This document shows, piece by piece, positions 1-8,611 of a stretch of 38,197 bases of DNA. A model generated the notes under the pieces. That model saw nothing but the letters and a program-made list of their open reading frames with translations. It was not told where the DNA came from and searched no databases. The translations under genes were made by a program, and so were the position numbers. This stretch comes from Porphyrobacter sp. (GTDB lineage Bacteria > Pseudomonadota > Alphaproteobacteria > Sphingomonadales > Sphingomonadaceae): assembly GCA_016125555.1 (NCBI GenBank), contig WGLN01000019.1, positions 1-38,197 of the forward strand. The letters are read 5' to 3'. Positions within the stretch are counted from its first letter, which is position 1. Each line of letters starts with the position of its first letter.

Positions 1-133
1 GCTGCGCATGGCGGCGGCCGAGAGCCTCGCGATGCCCGACGGCCACACCGGCCCGCTCGACCCGCACAGCCCGCTCATGCTCCACACCGCCCCCGTGCTC
101 GAAGACTTCGCACGCCACGAATTCTACGGGTAG
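1..133 (+). CDS. 3' end of an unidentified gene (partial)
   Basis: An open frame enters from the left edge (first whole codon at base 2) and stops at TAG 131-133, giving 43 C-terminal residues ending in ...EDFARHEFYG. Codon use is GC3-rich like its neighbours. No domain can be recognised from so short a tail. It lies on the same strand as the capsule genes but is separated from the first by about 310 bases, so it may be either the last gene of a preceding unit or part of the capsule locus. The function is unknown. Confidence 0.45.
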   Translation, partial: LRMAAAESLAMPDGHTGPLDPHSPLMLHTAPVLEDFARHEFYG

Positions 134-445
134 GACGAAGGGTTCGCCGCCCGCTGTGCGTTGCGCGGCTTGTGTCTTTCGGGGCGCGCTCGGGGCGCGA
201 GTGCCGTCAATGGACCCGCTTTGGGGGTTTATGATCTTGAGTCGGCCGGGACGGCCCTTCAGAAAGCGCGTGTATCCCCAGCGCTGCACCGCAGTGGGGT
301 GGAAAGTCGAATGCCGGTTGCGCAGGATTTTCGCCGCCCCGTGGGCACTGCCGTGGGGGTCAGGAGTCGCGATGATGTCGAAGCGGGTCATCTCTGCCGG
401 TTCGCTGCGCCGCCAGCCGCTCGGTCTTGGCGGGCGGCGCGTGTC
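134..445. other. 312-base gap before the capsule operon
   Basis: No convincing gene is seen here. The frame of the following glycosyltransferase stays open back to an ATG at 161, but the extra 95 residues have no hydrophobic or family-like pattern and look like non-coding GC-rich DNA read through. A short dyad, GGCCG-gga-CGGCC, lies near 243-255. No confident sigma-70 promoter is visible, although this gap is the natural place for the capsule operon promoter. Confidence 0.4.
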
Positions 446-1657
446 ATGAATGCCCCCGCCTTTCCCGCGGACCGTTCCGCCACGCCCGTGCTGCTCGACG
501 TGACGCGGCTCGTGGCCCGCAGCTGGAGCGGGCGTCAACCCACCGGGATCGACCGGGTGTGCCATGCCTATCTCCGCCACTTCCGCGACCGCGCCCTTGC
601 GGTGGTCCAGCATCGCGGCGTCGTGCGGGTCCTGGCGGAGCGTGAATCCGCCGCGCTGTTCGATCTGCTGGACGGGACCGCCCCGCGCACACGCCGACGC
701 ATCGCCGGGCGGCTGACGCGCGCGCTGCTCGGCCGGGCGACGCGCCGCGACCTTGCCGGGGCCGCCTATCTCAACGTCGGCCACACCGATTTCGATCTCG
801 CCTCCCATGCCGCCTGGGTGCGCGAGAGCGGGGTGCGCCCGTACTATTTCCTCCACGATCTCATTCCGGTGCTGCATCCGCAGTTTTCGCGCCCCCACGC
901 GGTGCGCCGGCACGACGGGCGGGTGCGCGCCGCGCTGACACAGGGCGCCGGCATCATCCTCGGATCGCATGCGGTCCACCGCGATCTCGAGACCTTCGCC
1001 GCGGCCGAAGGGCTTCCCCTGCCGCCGGTGGCAGTCGCGCATCTCGCCGGCGTGGAGTTCCTGCGGGACGCGCCTGCGATCCCGCCGGGCGCCGCGCCCT
1101 ATTTCCTGTGCATCGCCACGATCGAGCCGCGCAAGAATCACCGCCTGCTGTTCGCCGCGTGGGAGCGTCTGGCGGCGCGGCTCGGCACGGCGGCGCCGCG
1201 GCTGGTGCTGGTCGGGCAGACCGGCCCGATGAGCGGCGATCTGCTCGCCCCGATCGCTGCCTCGCCGGCGCTGCGCCGCCTGGTCGAGCGCCATCCGCGG
1301 TGTGCAGACTCCCACCTCGCCGGGCTGATGCAGGGCGCGCGCGCGGTGCTCATGCCGAGCCTTGCCGAAGGATTCGGGCTGCCATTCGTCGAGGCCCTGC
1401 AGGCCGGCACTCCGGTGATCGCCAGCGACCTTCCGGTGTTCCGCGAGATCGCGCAGGGCGCCGCGCTGCTGCTCGATCCCGCCGATCCCGCGCGCTGGGC
1501 CGAAGCGATCGCCGAGGCCGCCGCGACGCCGCGTCCGGCGCTCCCTGCCGCCTTCACCGCGCCCACCTGGGCCGATCATTTCGCCGTTGTCGAGCGGTTC
1601 GTCGGCACGTCCGGCCTGCACGACCGGCCCCTTCCGCAAAGAGTGCTCGCCGCGTGA
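446..1657 (+). CDS. GT4-family glycosyltransferase of the capsule locus
   Basis: A 403-residue GT-B fold glycosyltransferase (family 4 type, nucleotide-sugar donor) probably building the capsule repeat or linker in the cytoplasm. The C-terminal half shows the usual pattern: a strand-loop IATIEPRKNH where the donor domain begins, then EGFGLPFVE, the E-x7-E nucleotide-sugar site, followed by GTPVIASDLPVFREI. The N-terminal half starts with LLDVTRL and GIDRVCHAYL, as in GT4 enzymes that begin with a Rossmann strand. I chose ATG 446 because the family-like sequence begins just after it, although the frame is open upstream to 161. Its TGA overlaps the GTG of the kpsE-like gene (GTGA). Sugar specificity cannot be read from sequence. 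Confidence 0.87.
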   Translation: MNAPAFPADRSATPVLLDVTRLVARSWSGRQPTGIDRVCHAYLRHFRDRALAVVQHRGVVRVLAERESAALFDLLDGTAPRTRRRIAGRLTRALLGRATRRDLAGAAYLNVGHTDFDLASHAAWVRESGVRPYYFLHDLIPVLHPQFSRPHAVRRHDGRVRAALTQGAGIILGSHAVHRDLETFAAAEGLPLPPVAVAHLAGVEFLRDAPAIPPGAAPYFLCIATIEPRKNHRLLFAAWERLAARLGTAAPRLVLVGQTGPMSGDLLAPIAASPALRRLVERHPRCADSHLAGLMQGARAVLMPSLAEGFGLPFVEALQAGTPVIASDLPVFREIAQGAALLLDPADPARWAEAIAEAAATPRPALPAAFTAPTWADHFAVVERFVGTSGLHDRPLPQRVLAA

Positions 1658-2745
1658 TCGACCGCCTCAGATCCTACCTCAGCCCGATCCTGGTGGTGGT
1701 GAGCGTGCCGACGCTCGTCGCGGTGCTTTACTACGGCTTCTTCGCCGAGGACGTGTACATCTCCGAATCCCGGCTCGTCGTGCGCCACCCCTCGCAGGGT
1801 CCGCGCTCGGCCATCGACGTGGCGCTTGGCAAGACCGGTTTCGGCGGGGCGAGCGAGGGCAACAGCACCGTCATCGCCTATCTCCAGTCGCGCGCGGCGC
1901 TGAGCGAGGCCAATGCCGACGGGGCGCTCAAGGCGGCTTACTCCGATCCGGACCTTTTCTGGTTCGACCGTTTCGGCCTGTTCGGCAACAGCGACGAGGA
2001 GTTCTACCGCTATTTCCAGGGCAAGCTGGCGGTCGACGAGGGCGCGGCGACCCAGGTGCTGACGATCCGCGTGCGCGCCTTCACGCCGCAGCAGGCGCAG
2101 GCGATCAATGGCCGCCTGGTCGAACAGTCCGAGGAACTGGTGAACAGCCTCGCCGCGCGTTCGCAGAACGATCTCATCGCGATCGCCAAGCGCGAGGTCG
2201 AGGAGGCGAGCATCGCCGCACGCCAGGCGGCGGTCGAAGTGGCGCGCTACCGCAACGCCAGCGGAATCGTCGATCCGATGCGCGAATCCGAGGTCGGGCT
2301 GCAGATGATCTCGAAGCTTCAGGACGAGTTGATCGCCGCGCAGACACGTCTGCGCCAGCTCCAGACCTACACGCCTGAAGCCTCGCAGATCCCCTTCCTC
2401 AAGACCCAGATCCGCGATCTCGAAGCCGAAATCGGCGAAGCCCGCGGCAATCTCACCGGCGGGGGGACATCGCTGTCCTCAGCCCAGGCGCGCTATCAGG
2501 AGTTGCAGGTGGAAAGCGCCTTCGCCGAAAAGCAGCTCGCGGCCGCCCGCGCTTCGCTGCAGGACGCGCGCGCCGAGGCGCGGCGCAAGCAGGCCTACCT
2601 GGAAAAGATCGCCGCGCCGAGCCTGCCCGATTACCCGGTCGAGCCGCGGCGCATCCGCTCGATCCTCGCTGCGCTGGTGCTCGGCCTGCTCGCCTGGGGC
2701 GTGCTGTCGATGCTGGCGATCGGCGTGCGCGAGCACCGCGACTGA
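1654..2745 (+). CDS. kpsE: KpsE/CtrB-like capsule export inner-membrane protein (polysaccharide co-polymerase)
   Basis: A 363-residue inner-membrane protein of the KpsE/CtrB/BexC type, which links the ABC exporter KpsMT to the outer-membrane channel. One membrane segment lies near residues 9-28 and another close to the C-terminus (about 335-357), with a large periplasmic part between. That part is rich in Ala/Glu/Gln/Arg heptads (about residues 165-310), as expected for the coiled-coil arm of these proteins. Length agrees with the family (about 360-390). The start is GTG 1654, overlapping the preceding stop by four bases; the stop overlaps kpsM by one base (TGATG), implying translational coupling. 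The symbol is by family resemblance and position. Confidence 0.85.
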   Translation: MIDRLRSYLSPILVVVSVPTLVAVLYYGFFAEDVYISESRLVVRHPSQGPRSAIDVALGKTGFGGASEGNSTVIAYLQSRAALSEANADGALKAAYSDPDLFWFDRFGLFGNSDEEFYRYFQGKLAVDEGAATQVLTIRVRAFTPQQAQAINGRLVEQSEELVNSLAARSQNDLIAIAKREVEEASIAARQAAVEVARYRNASGIVDPMRESEVGLQMISKLQDELIAAQTRLRQLQTYTPEASQIPFLKTQIRDLEAEIGEARGNLTGGGTSLSSAQARYQELQVESAFAEKQLAAARASLQDARAEARRKQAYLEKIAAPSLPDYPVEPRRIRSILAALVLGLLAWGVLSMLAIGVREHRD

Positions 2746-3548
2746 TGGCGAGCGCCGCTGATCGCCGCGGACCCATCTGGCCGCACCTGCGCATCCAGCT
2801 GCGGGTGGTCGACGCGCTGTTGCGGCGCGAGATGCTGACCCGCTACGGTCGGCACAATATCGGCTTCCTGTGGCTTTTCGTCGAACCGATGATCTTCACC
2901 GTCGGGGTGACGATCCTGTGGACCGCGACCAAGTCGGTGCACGGCAGCGACCTGCCGATCTCCTCCTTCGCGCTCACCGGCTATTCGAGCGTGCTCCTGT
3001 GGCGCAACATGCCCGGGCGCTGCATCGGCGCGCTGCAGAACAACCTCGCCCTGATGTATCACCGCAATATCCAGGTCGGCGACATCTACCTTGCGCGGCT
3101 GCTGATCGAGTTCGGCGGGGCGACCATCTCCTTCGCCTCGCTCGCCGTGCTGTTCATCGCGATCGAGTGGATGGCTCCGCCCGAGGATTTCCTCAAGGTC
3201 GCCGCCGGCTGGCTGCTGATCGCCTGGTTCGGCTGCGCGGTGGCGATCGGGCTTGGGGCGCTGTCGCACCTCAGCGAGCTGGTCGACAAGCTGTGGCACC
3301 CCTTCTCCTACCTGCTGTTCCCGCTCTCCGGCTCGGCCTTCATCGTCGCCGCACTGCCGCGTTTCGCGCAGGACATCGTGCTGTGGATCCCGACGGTGCA
3401 CGGCATCGAACTGGTGCGCGAAGGGTTCTTCGGCAGCCGCGCGCGGGCGACCTACGATCTGTCCTACCTTATCCCGTTCAACCTCGTGCTCTCGCTGATC
3501 GCGCTGATCGCGCTGCGCTACGTCTCGCGGCGGGTGGTGCCGGGATGA
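2745..3548 (+). CDS. kpsM: Capsule ABC transporter permease KpsM
   Basis: A 267-residue ABC-2 type permease with about six membrane segments, which moves a lipid-linked capsular polysaccharide across the inner membrane with KpsT. The N-terminal signature LLRREMLTRYGRHNIGFLW followed by a VEPMIF segment is typical of KpsM/Wzm proteins. The length is right for KpsM (about 258-270). It starts one base inside the kpsE-like stop and its own TGA overlaps the kpsT ATG (ATGA), so subunit ratios are probably fixed by coupled translation. Confidence 0.9.
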   Translation: MASAADRRGPIWPHLRIQLRVVDALLRREMLTRYGRHNIGFLWLFVEPMIFTVGVTILWTATKSVHGSDLPISSFALTGYSSVLLWRNMPGRCIGALQNNLALMYHRNIQVGDIYLARLLIEFGGATISFASLAVLFIAIEWMAPPEDFLKVAAGWLLIAWFGCAVAIGLGALSHLSELVDKLWHPFSYLLFPLSGSAFIVAALPRFAQDIVLWIPTVHGIELVREGFFGSRARATYDLSYLIPFNLVLSLIALIALRYVSRRVVPG

Positions 3549-4243
3549 TCCGGGTGCGCGATCTGGCGAAGGTCTATCCGACCCGCTTCGGCGAGAACCT
3601 GGTGTTCGAGGGGGTCAGCTTCGATCTCGCGATGGGCGAACGGCTCGGCATCCTCGGACGCAACGGGGCGGGCAAGTCGACGCTGGTGCGGCTGATCAGC
3701 GGTGCCGAGCGACCGACTGCGGGAACGATCGAAAGCTCGATTTCGATCTCCTGGCCGCTGGCCTTCGCGGGCGCCTTCCAGCCGCAGCTGACGGGCGCCG
3801 ACAACGTGCGCTTCATCAGCCGCGTCTACGATCAGGATTTCGAGCGCAATCTCGCCTTCGTCGAGGAGTTCGCCGAACTCGGGCCCTATCTGCGCGAACC
3901 GGTGATGACCTATTCCTCGGGGATGCGCGCAAGGCTCGCCTTCGCGATCTCGATGATCATCGAATTCGACTGCTTCCTGATCGACGAGATCAGCGCGGTC
4001 GGCGACGCGCGCTTCCATGACCGCTGCAATTTCGAGCTGTTCGACAAGCGCGGCGACCGGGCGATGATCATCATCTCGCACGATGCCGCCTATGTCCGCG
4101 ATCACTGCAACCGCTGGGGCGTGCTGCATGACGGTGGGCTGGTCCTCTATGACGATTTCGAGGTCGCCTATGCCGATTTCAAGGAGCTGATCGGGTGGAA
4201 GCCGCCCCCCGGATGGCCGCAAATCCCCGTTGCCACCGCTTGA
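3545..4243 (+). CDS. kpsT: Capsule ABC transporter ATP-binding protein KpsT
   Basis: A 232-residue ATPase that powers KpsM. Walker A is GRNGAGKST (residues 38-46). The signature loop is YSSGMRARLAFA, the variant typical of KpsT/Wzt rather than canonical LSGGQ. Walker B is FLIDEISAVGD and the switch histidine is in IISHD. It lacks the long C-terminal carbohydrate-binding domain of O-antigen Wzt proteins, so it fits group-2-like capsule export. It overlaps kpsM by four bases, and the following methyltransferase starts 13 bases after its stop. Confidence 0.92.
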   Translation: MIRVRDLAKVYPTRFGENLVFEGVSFDLAMGERLGILGRNGAGKSTLVRLISGAERPTAGTIESSISISWPLAFAGAFQPQLTGADNVRFISRVYDQDFERNLAFVEEFAELGPYLREPVMTYSSGMRARLAFAISMIIEFDCFLIDEISAVGDARFHDRCNFELFDKRGDRAMIIISHDAAYVRDHCNRWGVLHDGGLVLYDDFEVAYADFKELIGWKPPPGWPQIPVATA

Positions 4244-4256
4244 AAGGGTCCTTCGC

Positions 4257-5177
4257 ATGATGAAAAACCTGCTGGAGAAACTGCGCTTCGCAGCGCCCGC
4301 CGCTTCTCCTGCCCCAGCGCCGGAGCTTGCTGCGCCGGCCGCGCCGCCGGCGATGACGGTCGGCGATCCCGACGCGCCCGAGCCGTCGCTGTGGGCGCCG
4401 GTCTCGCAGGCCTGCACGCAGAGCCAGATGGAGGAGCCGCACTACGCCGCGTGGTGCCGCGAGATTCGCGAGGCTCCGCGCATGCACCGCAAGCAGTGGG
4501 AGTTCTGCTACATCCTTCAAGCGCTCGAGTCGCGCGGAATGCTCGAACGCGGGCGCCGCGGACTGGGCTTCGGAGTCGGAATGGAGCCGCTGGCGGCGGT
4601 CTTCGCGAGCCGTGGAGTGGAGGTGCTCGCGACCGATCTCGAGCCCGAGGGCGCGGCGGACAAGGGCTGGGTGAAGACGGCGCAGCACGCGCGCAACAAG
4701 CAGTCCCTCAACGAGCGCGGCATCTGCGAGCCCGAGGCTTTCGACCGGCTGGTGGATTTCCGCTTCATGGACATGAACGCGATCGACGCGGATCTTGCAG
4801 GGGGGTTCGACTTCGTCTGGTCGGCCTGCGCTTTCGAACACCTCGGGTCGATCATGCACGGGCTCGATTTCGTGGTGAACTCGGTCAAGTGCCTCAAGCC
4901 CGGCGGGGTGGCGGTGCACACCACCGAGTTCAACTGCTCGTCGGATGCCGACACACTCGACAACGCGGGGACGGTGCTGTTCCGCAAACGCGATTTCCTG
5001 CTGCTCGAACGGCGGCTCAAGCTGATGGGGGCGGAGATGGAGTTCAACTTCAACCTCGGAGAGCAGCCGCTCGACACCCACGTCGACGTCCCGCCCTTCA
5101 AGCCCCACGACCACCTCAAGCTGCAGATCCAGCAATGGGCTGCGACCTCGTTCGGCCTCATCGTCCGCAAGGTCTGA
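4257..5177 (+). CDS. SAM-dependent methyltransferase in capsule operon
   Basis: A 306-residue protein with a class I methyltransferase core. Motif I is GFGVGMEPLA, the acidic ribose-binding residue lies in VLATDLEPEG, and the post-motif region FVWSACAFEHLG followed by LKPGGVAVH matches Methyltransf_11/23-like folds. The first about 45 residues are Ala/Pro-rich and probably a flexible leader. ATG 4257 (with a second ATG at 4260) is preceded by AAAGGG eight bases upstream; a TTG at 4230 lies inside kpsT and is less likely. The position between the exporter and a glycosyltransferase suggests it methylates a capsule sugar or chain end. That substrate is inference. Confidence 0.75.
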   Translation: MMKNLLEKLRFAAPAASPAPAPELAAPAAPPAMTVGDPDAPEPSLWAPVSQACTQSQMEEPHYAAWCREIREAPRMHRKQWEFCYILQALESRGMLERGRRGLGFGVGMEPLAAVFASRGVEVLATDLEPEGAADKGWVKTAQHARNKQSLNERGICEPEAFDRLVDFRFMDMNAIDADLAGGFDFVWSACAFEHLGSIMHGLDFVVNSVKCLKPGGVAVHTTEFNCSSDADTLDNAGTVLFRKRDFLLLERRLKLMGAEMEFNFNLGEQPLDTHVDVPPFKPHDHLKLQIQQWAATSFGLIVRKV

Positions 5178-5190
5178 GGGAGCGCGGGGC

Positions 5191-6501
5191 GTGAGCCGGA
5201 TCCTCATCGACGGCTACAATCTCGGCCTCGAGAAGGGCACCGGGGTTGCGACCTATGCGCGCAACCTTTCCTACGAGATCGCGAATCTCGGTCATCAGGT
5301 CGACGTGCTCTACGGCAATCAGGCGAGCGCGACCCGCGACGAATTGCTGCGCGAAATCTATTTCTTCGATTCCTCGATCGACGAGCGGATCAAGTGGCTG
5401 GAGATGCTCGACCGGGCCTACCAGTCCTTGCAGGGGCCGCTTGCGGTCGCCGCGCGGCCGATCCCGGTGACGGGCCGGGTCATCACCCGCACCTTCCAGT
5501 CGCGGCTGCCGAAGTTCGATCGCCTCTACAACGCCCCCGACGTGTTCCCGCGTGCGCAGGCCGTGTACCGGCTGTGGAAGATGCTGCTCGCGGTGCGCCC
5601 GCCGGAGAAGCCCGATCTCGCGCACTGGACCTATCCGCTGCCGATCATGGTGCGCGGCCGGCCCAACATCTACACGCTGCACGACGTCGTGCCGCTGCGC
5701 CTGCCCTACACCACACTCGACCGCAAGCGACACTATTTCCGCCTGCTCAAGAAGCTCGGGCAGAGCGCGGCGCATATCGTCACCGTTTCGGAAAGCTCGA
5801 AGCGCGACCTCGTCGATCTGGTCGGCATTCCCGCGGAGAAGATCACCAACACCTATCAATCGGTCAGCATCCCCGACAAATACCGCTTCAAGCCCGAGGA
5901 TCAGGTCGCGCGCGAGGTGGAGGGGCTGACGGGCTTCGACTACAAGGGCTATTTCCTGTTCTGGGGCTCGCTCGAACCCAAGAAGAACATCGGCCGGCTG
6001 ATCGAGGCCTATCTGTCCTCGCAGGTCGACACCCCGCTGGTGATCGTCGGTGCGCAAGCGTGGAAATCCGAACAGGAACTGAAGCTGCTGGGAGAGACCG
6101 GGACGGTCTACGGCAGCCTCGAGCGGCGCCGGGGCGCGCGCAAGCGGATCATCCAGATGCCCTATGCCCCCTTCCCGCTGCTGGTCAGCCTGATCCGCGG
6201 GGCCAAGGCCGCGCTGTTTCCCTCGCTCTACGAAGGCTTCGGCCTGCCGGTGCTCGAGGCGATGCTGCTGGGCACGCCGGTGATCTGCTCGAACACCTCC
6301 TCGCTGCCCGAGGTCGCCGGGGACGCGGCGCTGATGGTCGATCCCTATGACACCCAGGCGATCACCCAGGCGATCCGCACCCTGGATGCCGACGCCGATC
6401 TGCGCGCGCACTATGTCGCGCAGGGGCACGAACAGGCCGCCCGCTACAGCCCCGAAACCTATCGCGAACGTCTGAAGGCCGTCTATGATCGCCACCTCTG
6501 A
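5191..6501 (+). CDS. GT4-family glycosyltransferase (second in capsule operon)
   Basis: A 436-residue GT-B glycosyltransferase, probably cytoplasmic and capsule-building. The N-terminus has [19 protein letters not shown], the glycine-rich acceptor-side loop of GT4 enzymes. The donor half has [18 protein letters not shown], then [18 protein letters not shown] containing the E-x7-E motif, and [15 protein letters not shown]. The start is GTG 5191, with GAGGG about ten bases before it. It follows the methyltransferase by 13 bases. Compared with the first glycosyltransferase (446-1657) it has a longer acceptor half, so the two likely add different sugars. Confidence 0.87.
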   Translation: MSRILIDGYNLGLEKGTGVATYARNLSYEIANLGHQVDVLYGNQASATRDELLREIYFFDSSIDERIKWLEMLDRAYQSLQGPLAVAARPIPVTGRVITRTFQSRLPKFDRLYNAPDVFPRAQAVYRLWKMLLAVRPPEKPDLAHWTYPLPIMVRGRPNIYTLHDVVPLRLPYTTLDRKRHYFRLLKKLGQSAAHIVTVSESSKRDLVDLVGIPAEKITNTYQSVSIPDKYRFKPEDQVAREVEGLTGFDYKGYFLFWGSLEPKKNIGRLIEAYLSSQVDTPLVIVGAQAWKSEQELKLLGETGTVYGSLERRRGARKRIIQMPYAPFPLLVSLIRGAKAALFPSLYEGFGLPVLEAMLLGTPVICSNTSSLPEVAGDAALMVDPYDTQAITQAIRTLDADADLRAHYVAQGHEQAARYSPETYRERLKAVYDRHL

Positions 6502-6526
6502 CCTCGCCCCGCGCAGGAACACCGCC

Positions 6527-7735
6527 ATGCCCGTCCCGCCTCAGCCCGCCCGTCCGCGTCCGCTCGGCCCCGCCGCCGCGGCGCTCCTGTGCCTCGGCCT
6601 GACGAGCGCCTGCGCCAGCCTCGGCGGCACCGGCCCCTCGACCGGAGCGATCCGCTCGGCGCAGGAGGAGGGGCAGCGCTATGCCGACACCGCGATCCAG
6701 GTCCTGCCGCTCGATGCCGAACTGGTCGCGGAGCTGGGCCGCTATGACCGTGCGGCGAGCTTTGCCGAACTGTTCGGCGACGGCGGCATCTCGGCAACGG
6801 TCCTGGCACCCGGTGACCTCGTCGACATCGCCATCTGGGAAGCGCCCCCGGCGGTGCTGTTCGGCGCGGCGCCGGGCGATCTGCAGCTGGGCGCGGGGGG
6901 CGACCTCGCCAACAACACGCCGATCCCGCGCCAGCAGGTGGACGAGGAGGGAATGATCGCGATTCCCTTCGTCGGGCGGATCAAGGTGCTCGGGATGCGC
7001 CCCGAACAGGTCGAATCGCTGATCGTCGCGCGGCTGCGGCGGCGCGCCAATGACCCTCAGGCGGTGGTCCGGCTGGTCGCCAACGAGACCCGCACCGCCA
7101 CCATCCTCGGCGAAGTCGCCTCGAGCCGCCGCATCGGCCTGTCCGCGCGCGGCGAGCGGCTGCTCGACGCGCTGGCGGTGGCCGGCGGGACCAAGCAGCC
7201 GATCGAGCAGTCGACGGTGCAGCTCGCCCGGGGCACGACCCGCGCGGTGATGCCGCTCGAACGGGTGATCGCCGATCCGGCGCAGAACGTCCGGCTGCTG
7301 CCGGGCGACGTGCTGACGGTGCAGCACCAGCCCTTCAGCTTCGTCGCATTGGGCGCGGTGCAGCGGCCGGCCGAGGTGCCTTTCGAGGGCGGCGGCATCA
7401 CGCTGGCCGAAGCACTCGGCCGGGCGGGCGGCCTCAACGAGCGCCGCGCAGACGTGAAGGGCGTGTTCGTGTTCCGGCTCGAGGACCGCGCTGCCCTGCC
7501 GGCGCTGGCCGGGCCCGGCGTCACTGCAACCGCCGACGGACGGGTGCCGGTGGTCTACACGCTGCACATGACCGACGCGGCGAGCCTCTTCGCGATGCAG
7601 GACTTCCGGATGCGCGACGGCGACGTGCTCTATATCTCGACCGCACCCGGGGTCGAGCTCGAGCGGTTCCTGCAGACGATCTCGAGCACCGCCTTCTCGA
7701 TCGTGGCGACGGCCAACGCCATTCAGCGGCAATAG
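6527..7735 (+). CDS. Polysaccharide export outer-membrane lipoprotein (KpsD/Wza-like)
   Basis: A 402-residue secreted protein that likely forms the outer-membrane exit of the capsule machine. From ATG 6527 it has a signal peptide ending in the lipobox LTSAC, so it should be lipidated at Cys29. A poly-export domain follows (LAPGDLVDIAIWEAP, then EEGMIAIPFVGRIKVLG), then two SLBB-like segments (from about residues 190 and 280; VALGAVQRPAEVPFEGG). ATG 6527 has AGGA eight bases upstream and gives the clean signal peptide; ATG 6485, inside the previous gene, would bury it. It is the last gene of the capsule operon. At 402 residues it is close to Wza in length and shorter than E. coli KpsD. Confidence 0.87.
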   Translation: MPVPPQPARPRPLGPAAAALLCLGLTSACASLGGTGPSTGAIRSAQEEGQRYADTAIQVLPLDAELVAELGRYDRAASFAELFGDGGISATVLAPGDLVDIAIWEAPPAVLFGAAPGDLQLGAGGDLANNTPIPRQQVDEEGMIAIPFVGRIKVLGMRPEQVESLIVARLRRRANDPQAVVRLVANETRTATILGEVASSRRIGLSARGERLLDALAVAGGTKQPIEQSTVQLARGTTRAVMPLERVIADPAQNVRLLPGDVLTVQHQPFSFVALGAVQRPAEVPFEGGGITLAEALGRAGGLNERRADVKGVFVFRLEDRAALPALAGPGVTATADGRVPVVYTLHMTDAASLFAMQDFRMRDGDVLYISTAPGVELERFLQTISSTAFSIVATANAIQRQ

Positions 7736-7740
7736 GCCGC

Positions 7741-7772
7741 GCTGCGACCCGGTCGGTCTGGTCGGCGCAGCC
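7741..7772. terminator. Possible bidirectional terminator between convergent genes
   Basis: The 46-base gap between the + capsule operon and the - cytidylyltransferase gene contains an interrupted inverted repeat, CTGCGACC matched by GGTCGGCGCAG with a two-base bulge. There is no T-run on either side, so this is weak support. Confidence 0.25.
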
Positions 7773-7781
7773 GCCGCGGTG

Positions 7782-8540
7782 TCAGGCGGCGGCGATGCGG
7801 ACCAGTTCGCGCGGGATTCCGGCGAGATGGAACGGCGCATCGGCCTCGGCGATGCGGTGCATCCGCGGATCGTCGACGTCGATCCACCAGTGGCCGGTGA
7901 CGTCGACCGTGTCGGCGCGGCCCTCCTCGGCGAGGCGTTGCATCCCCTGCGAGAGGCTGCCCGCCGCACCGTCGACGATGGCGGCCGCAATCGCTTCGGC
8001 GAGATCGGGCGTGGCGATGAAGGCGCCGCAATCGACCGCATCGTAGTGCGCGAGGTGCTTGCCGATCAGCCCGATTTGCCCGCTCGCGCGGCGCCGCACC
8101 CAGGTGGCGTCCTCGGGATCGATGGTCGGTCCGGTGACATAGCGGTCGATCGCCAGCGCCGCTCCGCGTGCGCGGTGGATGTCCCGCACGAGGGTTTTGA
8201 GCAGCGCAGCCGAAAACAGGTGATCGGCCATCATCAGGAGGTAATTGCCAGCGATCCGCGAGGCGCCGGCCAGCACCGAGTGACCGTTGGGCAGTGACCA
8301 GTCCGGGACCCGGCACGGCTCGAGGCTCACGCCCGTGCGGAAGGTCATGCCCGGCAGGCGCGCTTCGATTTCGGCGGCGCGGTGTCCGGTGGCGACCACC
8401 GCATGGCGCACGCCGGCCAGCGCGGCCTGGCGCACCGACCATTCGAGCAGCGTGACGCCCGAGACGGTGACCAGCGGCTTGGGAGCGCCGAGGGCGGCAA
8501 TGCGGCTGCCGTAGCCTGCGGCGAGGATCAATGCGTTCAT
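7782..8540 (-). CDS. CTP:inositol-1-phosphate cytidylyltransferase-like nucleotidyltransferase
   Basis: A 252-residue single-domain NTP transferase predicted to activate L-myo-inositol-1-phosphate with CTP to CDP-inositol. The N-terminus NALILAAGYGSRIAALG is the nucleotide-binding loop, followed by PKPLVTVSGVTLLEW. MMADHLF holds the metal-binding Asp. IDPEDATWV, IGKHLAHYDAVDCGAF and the closing WWIDVDDPRMHRIAE resemble the cytidylyltransferase half of archaeal IPCT/DIPPS enzymes. The gene lies 71 bases downstream of inositol-3-phosphate synthase on the same strand, which supplies the expected substrate. No good Shine-Dalgarno precedes its ATG. An alternative sugar-phosphate nucleotidyltransferase role for the capsule is possible but less consistent with the context. 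Confidence 0.78.
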   Translation of the reverse strand: MNALILAAGYGSRIAALGAPKPLVTVSGVTLLEWSVRQAALAGVRHAVVATGHRAAEIEARLPGMTFRTGVSLEPCRVPDWSLPNGHSVLAGASRIAGNYLLMMADHLFSAALLKTLVRDIHRARGAALAIDRYVTGPTIDPEDATWVRRRASGQIGLIGKHLAHYDAVDCGAFIATPDLAEAIAAAIVDGAAGSLSQGMQRLAEEGRADTVDVTGHWWIDVDDPRMHRIAEADAPFHLAGIPRELVRIAAA

Positions 8541-8611
8541 GGCGGCAACAACCGGGGCGAGAGGGAGGGGAGAGGGTGGGGTTTCGGGTCAGTGGCTGGG
8601 CGGGCGGGTCC

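Noticed and set aside
6485..6526. Upstream ATG 6485 for the KpsD/Wza-like gene
   Set aside because: It overlaps the preceding gene and puts 14 charged residues before the signal peptide; ATG 6527 has a ribosome site and a clean lipoprotein signal.
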